A stretch of DNA of 15,407 bases from Cyanobacteria bacterium M_surface_7_m2_037 (GTDB lineage: Bacteria > Cyanobacteriota > Cyanobacteriia > PCC-6307 > Cyanobiaceae), in the NCBI GenBank assembly GCA_016882585.1, contig VGPP01000029.1, positions 1 through 15,407 of the forward strand, written 5' to 3'. A model generated the notes under the pieces. That model searched no databases and was not told the DNA's origin. It saw only the letters and a list, made by a program, of their open reading frames with translations. Position 1 is the stretch's first letter; each line of letters begins with the position of its first letter. Positions 6,485-13,176 of the stretch are shown here, one piece after another. A program made the translations under genes and the position numbers.

Positions 6485-6502
6485 CTGTGATTTTGCTCAC
6501 AG
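6485..6502. promoter_or_regulatory. Perfect CRP-type palindrome in a divergent promoter region
   Basis: CTGTGA-TTTTGC-TCACAG is a perfect 6+6 dyad with a 6-bp spacer and contains the CRP consensus TGTGA-N6-TCACA, also known for cyanobacterial CRP proteins such as SYCRP1. It sits between the EF-hand gene (leftward) and yjbQ (rightward). Its centre is about 76 bp before the yjbQ ATG, which fits activation of a promoter about 41 bp downstream of the site; TAGGTT at 6526-6531 is a weak possible -10 box. On the other side it would fit an EF-hand start at 6385. The match is seen; the regulator is inferred. Confidence 0.6.
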
Positions 6503-6569
6503 GGTCTGCGCCTCTGGGAGCGCCGTAGGTTTTCCTGTGGCCTGCTGGGCACCGAGAGCCCGTTCCCCC

Positions 6570-7019
6570 ATGCGTCAGCACCTCACACGCCTTGCTGTGC
6601 AGACCAACGGTGAGGGCTTCACGGATCTCACCGCAGCGCTGCATCGAGCCATCGCGGCGAGTGGCTTGACGCGAGGCATCGCCCAGCTGGTGGCCCTCCA
6701 CACCAGCTGCTCACTCACGGTGAATGAGAACGCTGATCCACGCGTGCTCCGCGACCTCACCACCTACTTGCGTGCCTTAGTGCCCCAGGAAGGCGTGCGC
6801 TCGATCAGCGGGCAGGGTGCGCTGCAGACCTATGCCCACGACGATGAGGGTCCTGACGACATGCCGGCTCACATCCGTACGGCGCTTACCTGCACCAGCC
6901 TTGGCCTCTCGTTTGATCACGGTCGCCTGGTGTTGGGAACTTGGCAGGCGGTGTATCTCTGGGAGCACCGGGCTTTCGCGCACCAGCGTCAGCTCAGCTT
7001 TCACCTGATCGGCGAATGA
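6570..7019 (+). CDS. yjbQ: YjbQ-family protein (UPF0047, secondary thiamine-phosphate synthase type)
   Basis: The product of 149 residues belongs to the widespread YjbQ/UPF0047 family. Family proteins have a weak thiamine-phosphate synthase activity, but their main role is unsettled. Conserved blocks are all present: HTSCSL at 44-49, NENADP at 52-57, HDDE at 90-93, DDMPAHI at 96-102, and LGTWQAVYLWEHR at 122-134. The histidines and acidic residues of these blocks form the presumed metal and active site. I chose ATG 6570 (MRQHLTRLAV) because it gives the normal family length; the frame is open further upstream but that part is not family-like. The stop overlaps the next start as ATGA, so translation of the cupin is probably coupled. 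A CRP-type site lies upstream. Confidence 0.92.
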   Translation: MRQHLTRLAVQTNGEGFTDLTAALHRAIAASGLTRGIAQLVALHTSCSLTVNENADPRVLRDLTTYLRALVPQEGVRSISGQGALQTYAHDDEGPDDMPAHIRTALTCTSLGLSFDHGRLVLGTWQAVYLWEHRAFAHQRQLSFHLIGE

Positions 7020-7306
7020 CCCAAGCCATGGCCAGCCCCGTTGCCGTGATCCACAACCCCTCAGCAGATCATCTCCAGCAGCTGGGCGTAGCGGATTGGC
7101 CCATCTGGAGCTGCGGGGTGAGCACGTTTCCCTGGACCTACGACGAGCCGGAAACCTGCCTGCTGCTGGAGGGCGAGGTGACCGTGACACCCGATGGCGG
7201 CGAGCCTGTGCGTTTCGGTGCCGGTGATCTGGTTACGTTCGCCGCTGGGCTGAGCTGCAGCTGGGATGTGCATGCAGCGGTGCGTAAGCACTATCGCTTC
7301 GGTTGA
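7016..7306 (+). CDS. Small DUF861-type cupin protein
   Basis: A 96-residue, single-domain cupin. The pattern WSCGVSTFPWTYDEPETCLLLEGEVTV, then GGEPVRFGAGDLVTF and the closing CSWDV..AVRKHYRF, is characteristic of the DUF861 (cupin_3) group. That group includes part of (S)-ureidoglycine aminohydrolase, but many small members have no known role, so I assign no substrate. The start ATG overlaps the yjbQ stop (ATGA at 7016-7019); a second ATG at 7028 is possible. It is followed after 30 bp by the pterin dehydratase. The arrangement indicates one transcript with yjbQ. Confidence 0.88.
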   Translation: MTQAMASPVAVIHNPSADHLQQLGVADWPIWSCGVSTFPWTYDEPETCLLLEGEVTVTPDGGEPVRFGAGDLVTFAAGLSCSWDVHAAVRKHYRFG

Positions 7307-7336
7307 GCCAGGCTGGGGTAGATCCAAGGCAGGTTG

Positions 7337-7624
7337 ATGGCTGCTGTTCTCCTCACGGCTGATCAGATCGCGGCGCTCCCCCAAGACTTTCCGCGGTGGA
7401 ACCTGGTGGCCGGCAAGCTGCGGCGTGAGCTGCGCTTTGCCGACTTTGTGGAGGCGTTTGGCTTCATGACCCGAGTCGCACTTGTCGCCGAGGTAATGGG
7501 GCACCATCCGGAGTGGAGCAACGTGTGGAACCGGGTGACGATCGAGCTCACCACCCACGACGCAGGCGGCCTTACGGATCTCGATCTGCAGTTGGCGCGG
7601 CGGATTGATGGTTTCGCCGGCTGA
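7337..7624 (+). CDS. phhB: Pterin-4a-carbinolamine dehydratase (4a-hydroxytetrahydrobiopterin dehydratase)
   Basis: A small cytoplasmic enzyme that dehydrates 4a-hydroxytetrahydropterin during recycling of tetrahydropterin cofactors. The 95-residue length is typical. The active-site histidines are present: HHP at 56-58 (in EVMGHHPEWSNVWNRVTI) and His74 in LTTHDAGGLT. The start at ATG 7337 is preceded by AAGGCAGG, a reasonable ribosome binding site; a TTG three bases earlier is less likely. No phenylalanine hydroxylase is seen nearby, so its partner here is unknown; in cyanobacteria a link to tetrahydrobiopterin or molybdopterin metabolism is possible. Its last 17 bp overlap the next gene, suggesting translational coupling. 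Confidence 0.92.
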   Translation: MAAVLLTADQIAALPQDFPRWNLVAGKLRRELRFADFVEAFGFMTRVALVAEVMGHHPEWSNVWNRVTIELTTHDAGGLTDLDLQLARRIDGFAG

Positions 7625-8266
7625 TTTCACGCTCCTGGCGCGAGTGCTACCCCTGGCCATCGGTGCCGCCGTGAGCCCGATTGTGTTGGTGTTTCAGCTG
7701 CTCAACCTCTCCAGCCCCCATCGGGCCCTGGCCCGCAGCGCCGCATTTTTGCTCGGCTGCACGCTGATGGTGTTGGTGTGGCTGCTGTGCGCGGGATGGA
7801 TTGCCAGCCTGCTGCCCACATCCCAACCCGGCCCCGATCCGATCGCGGCGGCCTTGGATGCCACCTTTGCCCTGGTGCTCTGTGCGCTGGGTCAGAGGAT
7901 CCTGCAACAGCCGCGTCCACGCGAACCCAGGCCAGCCGCGGCTGGGGTGTTGGCGCCGGCCGTGAGTGGTTTGGCTCTGATGGGCTGCAACCTCTCCTCG
8001 CTGGTGCTCTTTTTGCCAGCTGTGCAAGACATCAGCCGTGCGCCCCTGCCGGGACCTGTCTGGTGGGGTGCAACCGTGCTCCTTGTTGCGCCACCTTGCT
8101 GCCAGCCTGGCTACCGCCGCTGATTGCACTGTTGCTTGGGCGTCGGGGGCGCACGGCTTTGGCGCGGTTGTCGTCTTGGGTGGTGCCGCGGCGGCGGGGG
8201 ATCAACGCCTCGGTTTGTTTTGTGCTGGCGCTGGTGCTCGCCCTGAGGGCTCTAGCGCGGGTTTGA
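7608..8266 (+). pseudogene. GAP-family-like membrane protein gene with a frameshift
   Basis: Reading from ATG 7608 gives MVSPADFTLLARVLPLAIGAAVSP followed by several hydrophobic helices, resembling GAP-family (Sap/LysE-like) transporters of about 220 residues. Near 8089-8095 this frame leaves the family pattern and stops at 8121-8123 (ends CCQPGYRR). The frame one base back continues it sensibly: TLLPAWLPPLIALLLGRRGR, then a last helix VCFVLALVLALRAL, ending at TGA 8264-8266. Restoring one base around GCGCCACC would give one intact protein. It may be a recent mutation or a sequencing error. No classical slippery heptamer is visible, so programmed shifting is unlikely. The start overlaps the phhB stop by 17 bp and the end overlaps mscS by 15 bp. 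Confidence 0.7.
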
Positions 8267-9850
8267 TCCGCGGGGCGGGATCGTTAAACCGAGACCATCG
8301 CGTTGCACTTCATAGGCCGGCGAGAGGATTTCAACTCCGGCGTCCGCGAAGCTGTCCTGAATGGCAGCGAGCAGGCGCGAAAGGATGGAGCGGTATTGGT
8401 TGGCATCGTGAAGGCGGGCATCGAGCTCATAGCTCACATGCCAATCATTCAGGCTGGTTTGCACCACGGTTGGAGCGGGTTCGTTGCAGATGCCATCCAC
8501 GGTTGCAGCAGCCTCGAGCAGCAGTGCGTGCACCTGGCGCCATGGCACCTCATAGCCGATGGTGATACAGGCATTCACCGCCACGGGCTGGCCAAGTTCA
8601 CGACTGGCCAGGCTGTAGTTGGTCACCGGGTTGGCAATCACCATGGCATTGGGAATGCTCACCAGTTCATTCAGGGGTGTGAGGATCCGCGTGACCAGCA
8701 GGGCGCGCTCCTGCACCGTGCCCACAATGCCGTTGATCGCCACGCGATCTCCTTCGCGGAAGCCGCGGGTGTAGATCAGCATCAGGCCGCTGAGAATGTT
8801 GGTGGCGATGGCACTGGATCCCAGTGCCGCCAGGATGCCAAGAAACACCCCCGCTCCTTGAAAGGCGCGGCTCGTGGAGCCGGGGATGTAGGGAAGGGCG
8901 AGGGCTAGCCCTGCTGCCGTGATCAAGATGGTGGTGATCCGCGCCGTGGGCAGCGCCCATTCGGGATAGAACCACTCAAACCGGATCGCTTCTGTTTCCA
9001 GCGCTTTGAACAGCCGCTGATTCAGCTTCAACAAGGCCGTGATCGCCGCACCAATCAGCACCAGGGCGATCAGGTTGGGCACCACATTGAGCACGCCATT
9101 CCACAGCTGCTCCACGGCCATCAGCATCTGTTCGCGCAGATCGGCCGCGATCCCCATCGTTGGCGGAAAGAAGCTCAACAGCAGCGGCACCATCAGATAA
9201 CTGATGGCCGCCAGGGCTGCCCAATGCAGTGCGGCGCGGCCCAGTTGCAGGCTGCGTTGAATGTGGCCCCGGCTGATCAAGCGGTTGCCAGCCAGGCTGA
9301 TGTCGGGGAGCCGGCGGCTGGCCTTGATCCGCAGCCAGTTGCGTGCACGTTGATTGAGGCGCCGCTCCAGTTGCATCAACAGCACATAACCGAGCAGCAC
9401 CAGCAGGGCAATGGCTGTGCCGCGGAGCCAGGCGCCCGGTGTGCGTTGCACCCGATAGCGCTTGATGCCTGTCTGAATGGCGCGGGCATCGCGCTTGGCC
9501 AGTTCGCTCTGGCTGGTTTTGGCGAGGGCAGCAGCTCGCTCATCCACCGCCATCAACGGTTTGAATCCGCCGTTCTCCTCGCGGATTCCCACCATCACGT
9601 AGGGCGGATCGGCCTTGGTGCTGATGCGGGCGGGATCAAAGCTGAAATCCTCCGCCAGGCTGGTGATCTCGTTGGAGAGATGGCTGGCCAGCCGTTCGGG
9701 GCTCTGGGCGCCAGCCGCCGATTGCACGGTGAGGATGGCTTCACCCCCGAGCTGCACAACACCGCCTTGCGGTTGCTGATCAGCTGCGTGTAGCGGTGGA
9801 GCCAGCAGCAGCTGCAGCACCACAACAATCCCTGTCAGCCAGCGCCCCAT
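8252..9850 (-). CDS. MscS-family mechanosensitive ion channel with periplasmic N-terminal domain
   Basis: A 532-residue member of the MscS superfamily, which opens on membrane tension and releases solutes on osmotic downshock. A signal peptide is visible (residues 1-22, ending PLHAA). Residues 24-140 form a soluble, presumably periplasmic region. Hydrophobic helices follow at about 144-160, 207-225, 252-275 and 303-321, then the Gly/Ala-rich pore helix at 331-360 (GVFLGILAALGSSAIATN). The beta domain has the family hallmarks GDRVAINGIVGTVQE and SIPNAMVIANPVTNYS (398-412). I chose ATG 9850 because the signal peptide follows directly; the upstream open frame is not protein-like. It lies 83 bp downstream of clpB on the same strand, so both may respond to stress together. 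No Shine-Dalgarno sequence is evident. Confidence 0.9.
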   Translation of the reverse strand: MGRWLTGIVVVLQLLLAPPLHAADQQPQGGVVQLGGEAILTVQSAAGAQSPERLASHLSNEITSLAEDFSFDPARISTKADPPYVMVGIREENGGFKPLMAVDERAAALAKTSQSELAKRDARAIQTGIKRYRVQRTPGAWLRGTAIALLVLLGYVLLMQLERRLNQRARNWLRIKASRRLPDISLAGNRLISRGHIQRSLQLGRAALHWAALAAISYLMVPLLLSFFPPTMGIAADLREQMLMAVEQLWNGVLNVVPNLIALVLIGAAITALLKLNQRLFKALETEAIRFEWFYPEWALPTARITTILITAAGLALALPYIPGSTSRAFQGAGVFLGILAALGSSAIATNILSGLMLIYTRGFREGDRVAINGIVGTVQERALLVTRILTPLNELVSIPNAMVIANPVTNYSLASRELGQPVAVNACITIGYEVPWRQVHALLLEAAATVDGICNEPAPTVVQTSLNDWHVSYELDARLHDANQYRSILSRLLAAIQDSFADAGVEILSPAYEVQRDGLGLTIPPRGSNPR

Positions 9851-9858
9851 CGACGTCA

Positions 9859-9910
9859 AGGTGGAAGCCGTTGCCTCCACCCTGGTGACGCCTGGTGCTC
9901 TTGACCAGGG
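9859..9910 (-). other. Overlapping inverted repeats in the clpB-mscS gap
   Basis: The 83-bp spacer holds ACCAGGG (9904-9910), which can pair with CCTGGT at 9891-9896 or with CCCTGGT at 9880-9886, and a second stem GGTGGA/TCCACC (9860-9865 with 9876-9881). There is no T tract, so these are not an intrinsic terminator. They could modulate mscS translation or processing of a clpB-mscS transcript. Function is inference. Confidence 0.35.
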
Positions 9911-9933
9911 ATCGTTGCGGTTGTTGTAAGCCG

Positions 9934-12564
9934 CTACACCAGCACCGGCAATTTGCTGGGATCGATCTGCTGGAACCGCAACTGCTGTTGCTCGCCGTTC
10001 GTGTCCACATCCACCGCCACGGTGTGGCCGCCGGTGAATTGTCCGCCCAGGATGCCCTTGGCGATCGGTGTTTCCAGCTCGCGCTGAATCGCGCGCTTCA
10101 GGGGGCGGGCGCCGTACACCGGGTCGTAGCCCACACCGGCCAGCCAATCGAGGGCGTCGGCATTGAGCTGTAGCCCCAGTTTCTTGTCCTCCAGGCGCTT
10201 GGCCAGGCGCTGCACCTGCAGATCCACGATCTGCCGCAGTTCCTCCTGTTTGAGGCTGTGGAAGATGATCGTTTCATCCAGGCGATTGAGGAATTCGGGG
10301 CGGAAGTGGCCGCGCAGGGCGTCATTCACCCGCGCTTCCATCTCGCTGTGCCGCGCTGGATCACCGGCCAGATCAAGGATTGATTGGCTGCCGATGTTGC
10401 TGGTGAGGATCAGCACCGTGTTGGTGAAATCCACCGTGCGCCCTTGCCCATCGGTGACGCGGCCGTCATCGAGGATCTGCAGCATCACGTTGAACACATC
10501 GGGGTGGGCTTTTTCCACTTCGTCGAACAGGATCACCGCGTAGGGGCGGCGCCGCACGGCTTCGGTGAGCTGGCCGCCTTCCTCGTAGCCCACGTAGCCC
10601 GGAGGGGCTCCGATCAAACGGCTCACGGCGTGCTTCTCCATGTACTCCGACATGTCGATGCGCACCATCGCCTCCTCGCTGTCGAACAACTGCGAGGCCA
10701 GGGCCTTGGAGAGCTCGGTTTTGCCCACACCGGTGGGGCCGAGGAACAGGAAGCTGGCGATCGGGCGGTTGGGATCACTGAGGCCGGCGCGGGATCGTTG
10801 GATCGCATCGGCCACGGCCGTCACGGCCTGGGCCTGACCGATCACGCGGGTGTGGAGTTCATCTTCGAGGTGCAGCAGTTTCTGCATCTCGCTCTGCACC
10901 AGCTTGGCCACGGGGATGCCGGTCCACTTGGCGATCACCTCGGCGATGTCGTCTTCGGTGACCTCCTCACGCAGCAGCGATTTGTCGCCGCCGCCGGCGC
11001 TGAGCTCCTCTTCTTTGGCGGCCAGCTTCTTGTGCAGCCCAGCGAGGGTGCCGTATTCCAGCTCGGCGGCCTTGTTGAGGTCATAGCTGCGCTTGGCCTG
11101 CTCGATCTGCAGCTGCACCTGCTCGATCTCTTCTTTGATCGAGCCGAGCTCATCGATCGAGCCCTTTTCCTTTTGCCACTGGGCATTGAGGGTGCTCTGC
11201 TGCTCGCTCAGATCAGCGAGCTCCTTCTCGAGCCGCTCGAGCCGGTCGCGGCTGGCGGCATCGGATTCACGGCCGAGGGAGAGCTTCTCCATCTCCAGCT
11301 GCAGGATGCGCCGATCGAGTTCATCGATCTGCTCCGGCTTGGAGGTGATCTCCATCTTCAGGCGGGCGGCCGATTCATCCACCAGATCGATCGCCTTGTC
11401 GGGCAGGAAGCGATCGGCGATGTAGCGGCTGCTGAGCACCGCGGCCGCCACCAGGGCGTTGTCGGCGATGCGCACGCCGTGGTGCACCTCGTAGCGCTCC
11501 TTGAGGCCGCGCAGGATCGAGATGGTGTCCTCCACCGTCGGCTGATCCACGAACACCTGCTGGAAGCGGCGCTCCAGGGCTGGATCTTTTTCGATGTGCT
11601 GGCGGTGCTCATCGAGGGTGGTGGCGCCGATGCAGCGAAGCTCGCCGCGGGCCAGCATCGGTTTGAGCAGGTTGCTGGCATCCATGGCGCCGCCGGTGGC
11701 ACCGGCACCCACCACGGTGTGGATCTCATCGATGAACAGCACGATCTGGCCTTCGGAGGCGGTCACCTCCTTGAGCACGGCCTTGAGCCGTTCCTCGAAC
11801 TCACCGCGGTATTTGGCACCGGCGATCAGAGCGCCCATGTCGAGGGCGATGAGCTGACGGTTCTGTAACGCCTGCGGCACATCGCCGTTCACGATGCGCT
11901 GAGCCAGACCCTCCACGATCGCGGTCTTACCCACGCCGGGTTCACCGATCAGCACCGGGTTGTTCTTGGTGCGGCGGCTGAGGATTTGGATGGTGCGGCG
12001 GATTTCCTCGTCGCGCCCGATCACAGGATCGAGCTTGCCGTCACGGGCGGCCTGGGTGAGGTCGCGTCCGTACTTCTCGAGGGATTCGTAGGTGCCTTCG
12101 GGGTTCTGGTCGGTCACTTGTTGGGATCCACGGATCGCCTGCACGGCGTCTTTGAGCTTGGCGGCATCGGTGCCGGCCTGCGAGAGCAGCTGCTTGCCGC
12201 AGCGATCATCGATCGCCAGGGCCAGCAGCAGGTGCTCAATGGCGATGTAGCTGTCGCCGTAGGAGCCCTTGAGCTGATCGGCTTGATCGAGAACGCTGTT
12301 GAGCCCCTTGCCCAGATACACGTTGTCGGGTGGGGCGCTCAGGCTGGGCTGGCTGGCGATGAAGGCCTCCACCCGTTGGCTGAGGGTGCCCACATCCACA
12401 CCGGCTTTGTCGAGGATCCGCCCGGCCAGGCCTTGTTGGCTCAGCAGCGCAGCGAACAGATGCTCGCTCTCCATCTGCTGCTGGCGGCGCTGCTGCGCCA
12501 GTTGCTGGGCAGCCACGACGGCGCCCCAGGCTTTTTCGGTGAATAGCTCGGCGGTTGGGTGCAT
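9934..12564 (-). CDS. clpB: ATP-dependent chaperone (disaggregase) ClpB
   Basis: ClpB is a hexameric AAA+ chaperone that pulls polypeptides out of aggregates together with DnaK. At 876 residues it has the full plan: N-domain (1-145), first AAA module with Walker A GEPGVGKT (207-214), pore loop KYRG (251-254) and Walker B LFIDE (276-280), a coiled-coil middle domain (about 410-525), then the second AAA module with Walker A GPTGVGKT (609-616), pore loop GYVG (656-659) and Walker B ILFDE (678-682). The N-terminus resembles cyanobacterial ClpB1. The start at ATG 12564 is well supported by GGGAGGT about 5 nt upstream. Val150 is a GTG codon at the place where E. coli uses an internal start for its short form. 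The long open frames on the opposite strand are codon-bias shadows. Confidence 0.97.
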   Translation of the reverse strand: MHPTAELFTEKAWGAVVAAQQLAQQRRQQQMESEHLFAALLSQQGLAGRILDKAGVDVGTLSQRVEAFIASQPSLSAPPDNVYLGKGLNSVLDQADQLKGSYGDSYIAIEHLLLALAIDDRCGKQLLSQAGTDAAKLKDAVQAIRGSQQVTDQNPEGTYESLEKYGRDLTQAARDGKLDPVIGRDEEIRRTIQILSRRTKNNPVLIGEPGVGKTAIVEGLAQRIVNGDVPQALQNRQLIALDMGALIAGAKYRGEFEERLKAVLKEVTASEGQIVLFIDEIHTVVGAGATGGAMDASNLLKPMLARGELRCIGATTLDEHRQHIEKDPALERRFQQVFVDQPTVEDTISILRGLKERYEVHHGVRIADNALVAAAVLSSRYIADRFLPDKAIDLVDESAARLKMEITSKPEQIDELDRRILQLEMEKLSLGRESDAASRDRLERLEKELADLSEQQSTLNAQWQKEKGSIDELGSIKEEIEQVQLQIEQAKRSYDLNKAAELEYGTLAGLHKKLAAKEEELSAGGGDKSLLREEVTEDDIAEVIAKWTGIPVAKLVQSEMQKLLHLEDELHTRVIGQAQAVTAVADAIQRSRAGLSDPNRPIASFLFLGPTGVGKTELSKALASQLFDSEEAMVRIDMSEYMEKHAVSRLIGAPPGYVGYEEGGQLTEAVRRRPYAVILFDEVEKAHPDVFNVMLQILDDGRVTDGQGRTVDFTNTVLILTSNIGSQSILDLAGDPARHSEMEARVNDALRGHFRPEFLNRLDETIIFHSLKQEELRQIVDLQVQRLAKRLEDKKLGLQLNADALDWLAGVGYDPVYGARPLKRAIQRELETPIAKGILGGQFTGGHTVAVDVDTNGEQQQLRFQQIDPSKLPVLV

Positions 12565-12625
12565 GAAGACCTCCCTCTCTGGGTGGGTTGTCAGAACCGT
12601 ATGGCCGTTGTTGGGAGCCGGAGGA

Positions 12626-12659
12626 GAGGAGAACCGAATCGCTTCAGACGGTCCTCCTC
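12626..12659 (-). promoter_or_regulatory. Long inverted repeat upstream of clpB
   Basis: On the clpB strand GAGGAGGACCG and CGGTTCTCCTC form an 11-bp arm with a single mismatch around a 12-nt loop. It lies about 62 nt before the clpB ATG. No T tract follows, so it is not an obvious terminator. It could be an operator or a 5'-leader RNA structure of a heat-regulated gene. The sequence is not the classic CIRCE element (TTAGCACTC-N9-GAGTGCTAA). Confidence 0.45.
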
Positions 12660-12674
12660 CCTGCGGTGGTGCAG

Positions 12675-12693
12675 ACCGGCAAGACCTGCCGGT
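12675..12693 (-). terminator. Hairpin after the small exported-protein gene
   Basis: ACCGGCA and TGCCGGT form a perfect 7-bp stem with a 5-nt loop, starting 7 nt after the stop codon of the gene at 12700-13062. No T run follows on either strand, so this is a weak or factor-assisted terminator candidate, or an mRNA 3'-end stabiliser. Confidence 0.45.
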
Positions 12694-12699
12694 TAGCCG

Positions 12700-13062
12700 T
12701 CAGCGCGGAGCGCCGTTGTAACCCACGTTGGTGATGGTGCGGCCATCCGCAGACACGCTCACCTGTGTTTCGGTGGTGGGGGCAAGGCCTTCCTGCTGCC
12801 AGCCAGGGGCACCGCCGAGGAAGCGGAAGGTGAAGCCCTGGCTGTTGTTCTGAATCAGACAGGAGCCGCCGCCATCACCGGTGTTGAACATGCAGGCCGC
12901 AGGGCGATACACCGACAGACCGCCGTTGTTATTCACGGCCCAGTTCCTGGCAAGATTCACCGCGCGCACGTTGGAATCTGTGACCTGGGCCAGCGCCGCC
13001 CCGGCAGAGAGAGCCGCTGTGGCAGCCGCCACCAGCGAGAAACGAACAGTTTTGAATGCCAT
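12700..13062 (-). CDS. Small exported protein of unknown function
   Basis: The 120-residue product has a clear signal peptide: MAFKTVRF, a hydrophobic Ala/Leu core and AALA before a likely cleavage after residue 25. The mature part has NLARNWAVNNNGGLSVYRPAACMF, cysteines at 57 and 68 that could form a disulfide around the loop NTGDGGGS, and a short beta-like C-terminal half. I do not recognise the family. It reads leftward, towards clpB, and shares a divergent 114-bp region with the first Gly-rich paralog. A link with the neighbouring exported proteins is suggested only by position and common export. No Shine-Dalgarno sequence is visible. Confidence 0.75.
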   Translation of the reverse strand: MAFKTVRFSLVAAATAALSAGAALAQVTDSNVRAVNLARNWAVNNNGGLSVYRPAACMFNTGDGGGSCLIQNNSQGFTFRFLGGAPGWQQEGLAPTTETQVSVSADGRTITNVGYNGAPR

Positions 13063-13118
13063 GACGCAGGAGTCACACCAATCCAGTGTGGCGATCTGCT
13101 GCAGGTTGTGGAGCGTCG

Positions 13119-13149
13119 ATGACGCAGCCTGTTACTGAACTGCTATCAA
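13119..13149 (+). promoter_or_regulatory. Possible promoter of the first Gly-rich paralog
   Basis: TGCTATCAA at 13141-13149 looks like an extended -10 element (TG-N-TATCAA). ATGACG at 13119-13124 is a poor -35 with a long 19-bp spacer. Transcription would begin near 13156, which favours the ATG at 13177 over the GTG at 13150. The 9-bp sequence ATGACGCAG occurs here and again at 13061-13069 in the same divergent region. Weak evidence. Confidence 0.3.
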
Positions 13150-13176
13150 GTGCCTATCGCTCTTCCTGCATCCCTC

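Noticed and set aside
6216..6569. Upstream extension of the yjbQ frame
   Set aside because: It runs antisense through the EF-hand gene and the CRP-type site; YjbQ proteins start at the position of ATG 6570.
8085..8100. Programmed ribosomal frameshift in the GAP-family-like gene
   Set aside because: No X XXY YYZ slippery sequence or convincing downstream structure is visible; a simple one-base loss explains it better.
9851..10147. Upstream extension of the MscS frame into clpB
   Set aside because: The extra 99 residues are Arg/Gly-rich without family similarity and overlap the clpB 3' end, and the signal peptide begins exactly at ATG 9850.
10384..11868. 494-codon open frame on the plus strand opposite clpB
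   Set aside because: It mirrors clpB codon structure in a GC-rich gene, has no recognisable domain and lies wholly antisense to a certain gene.
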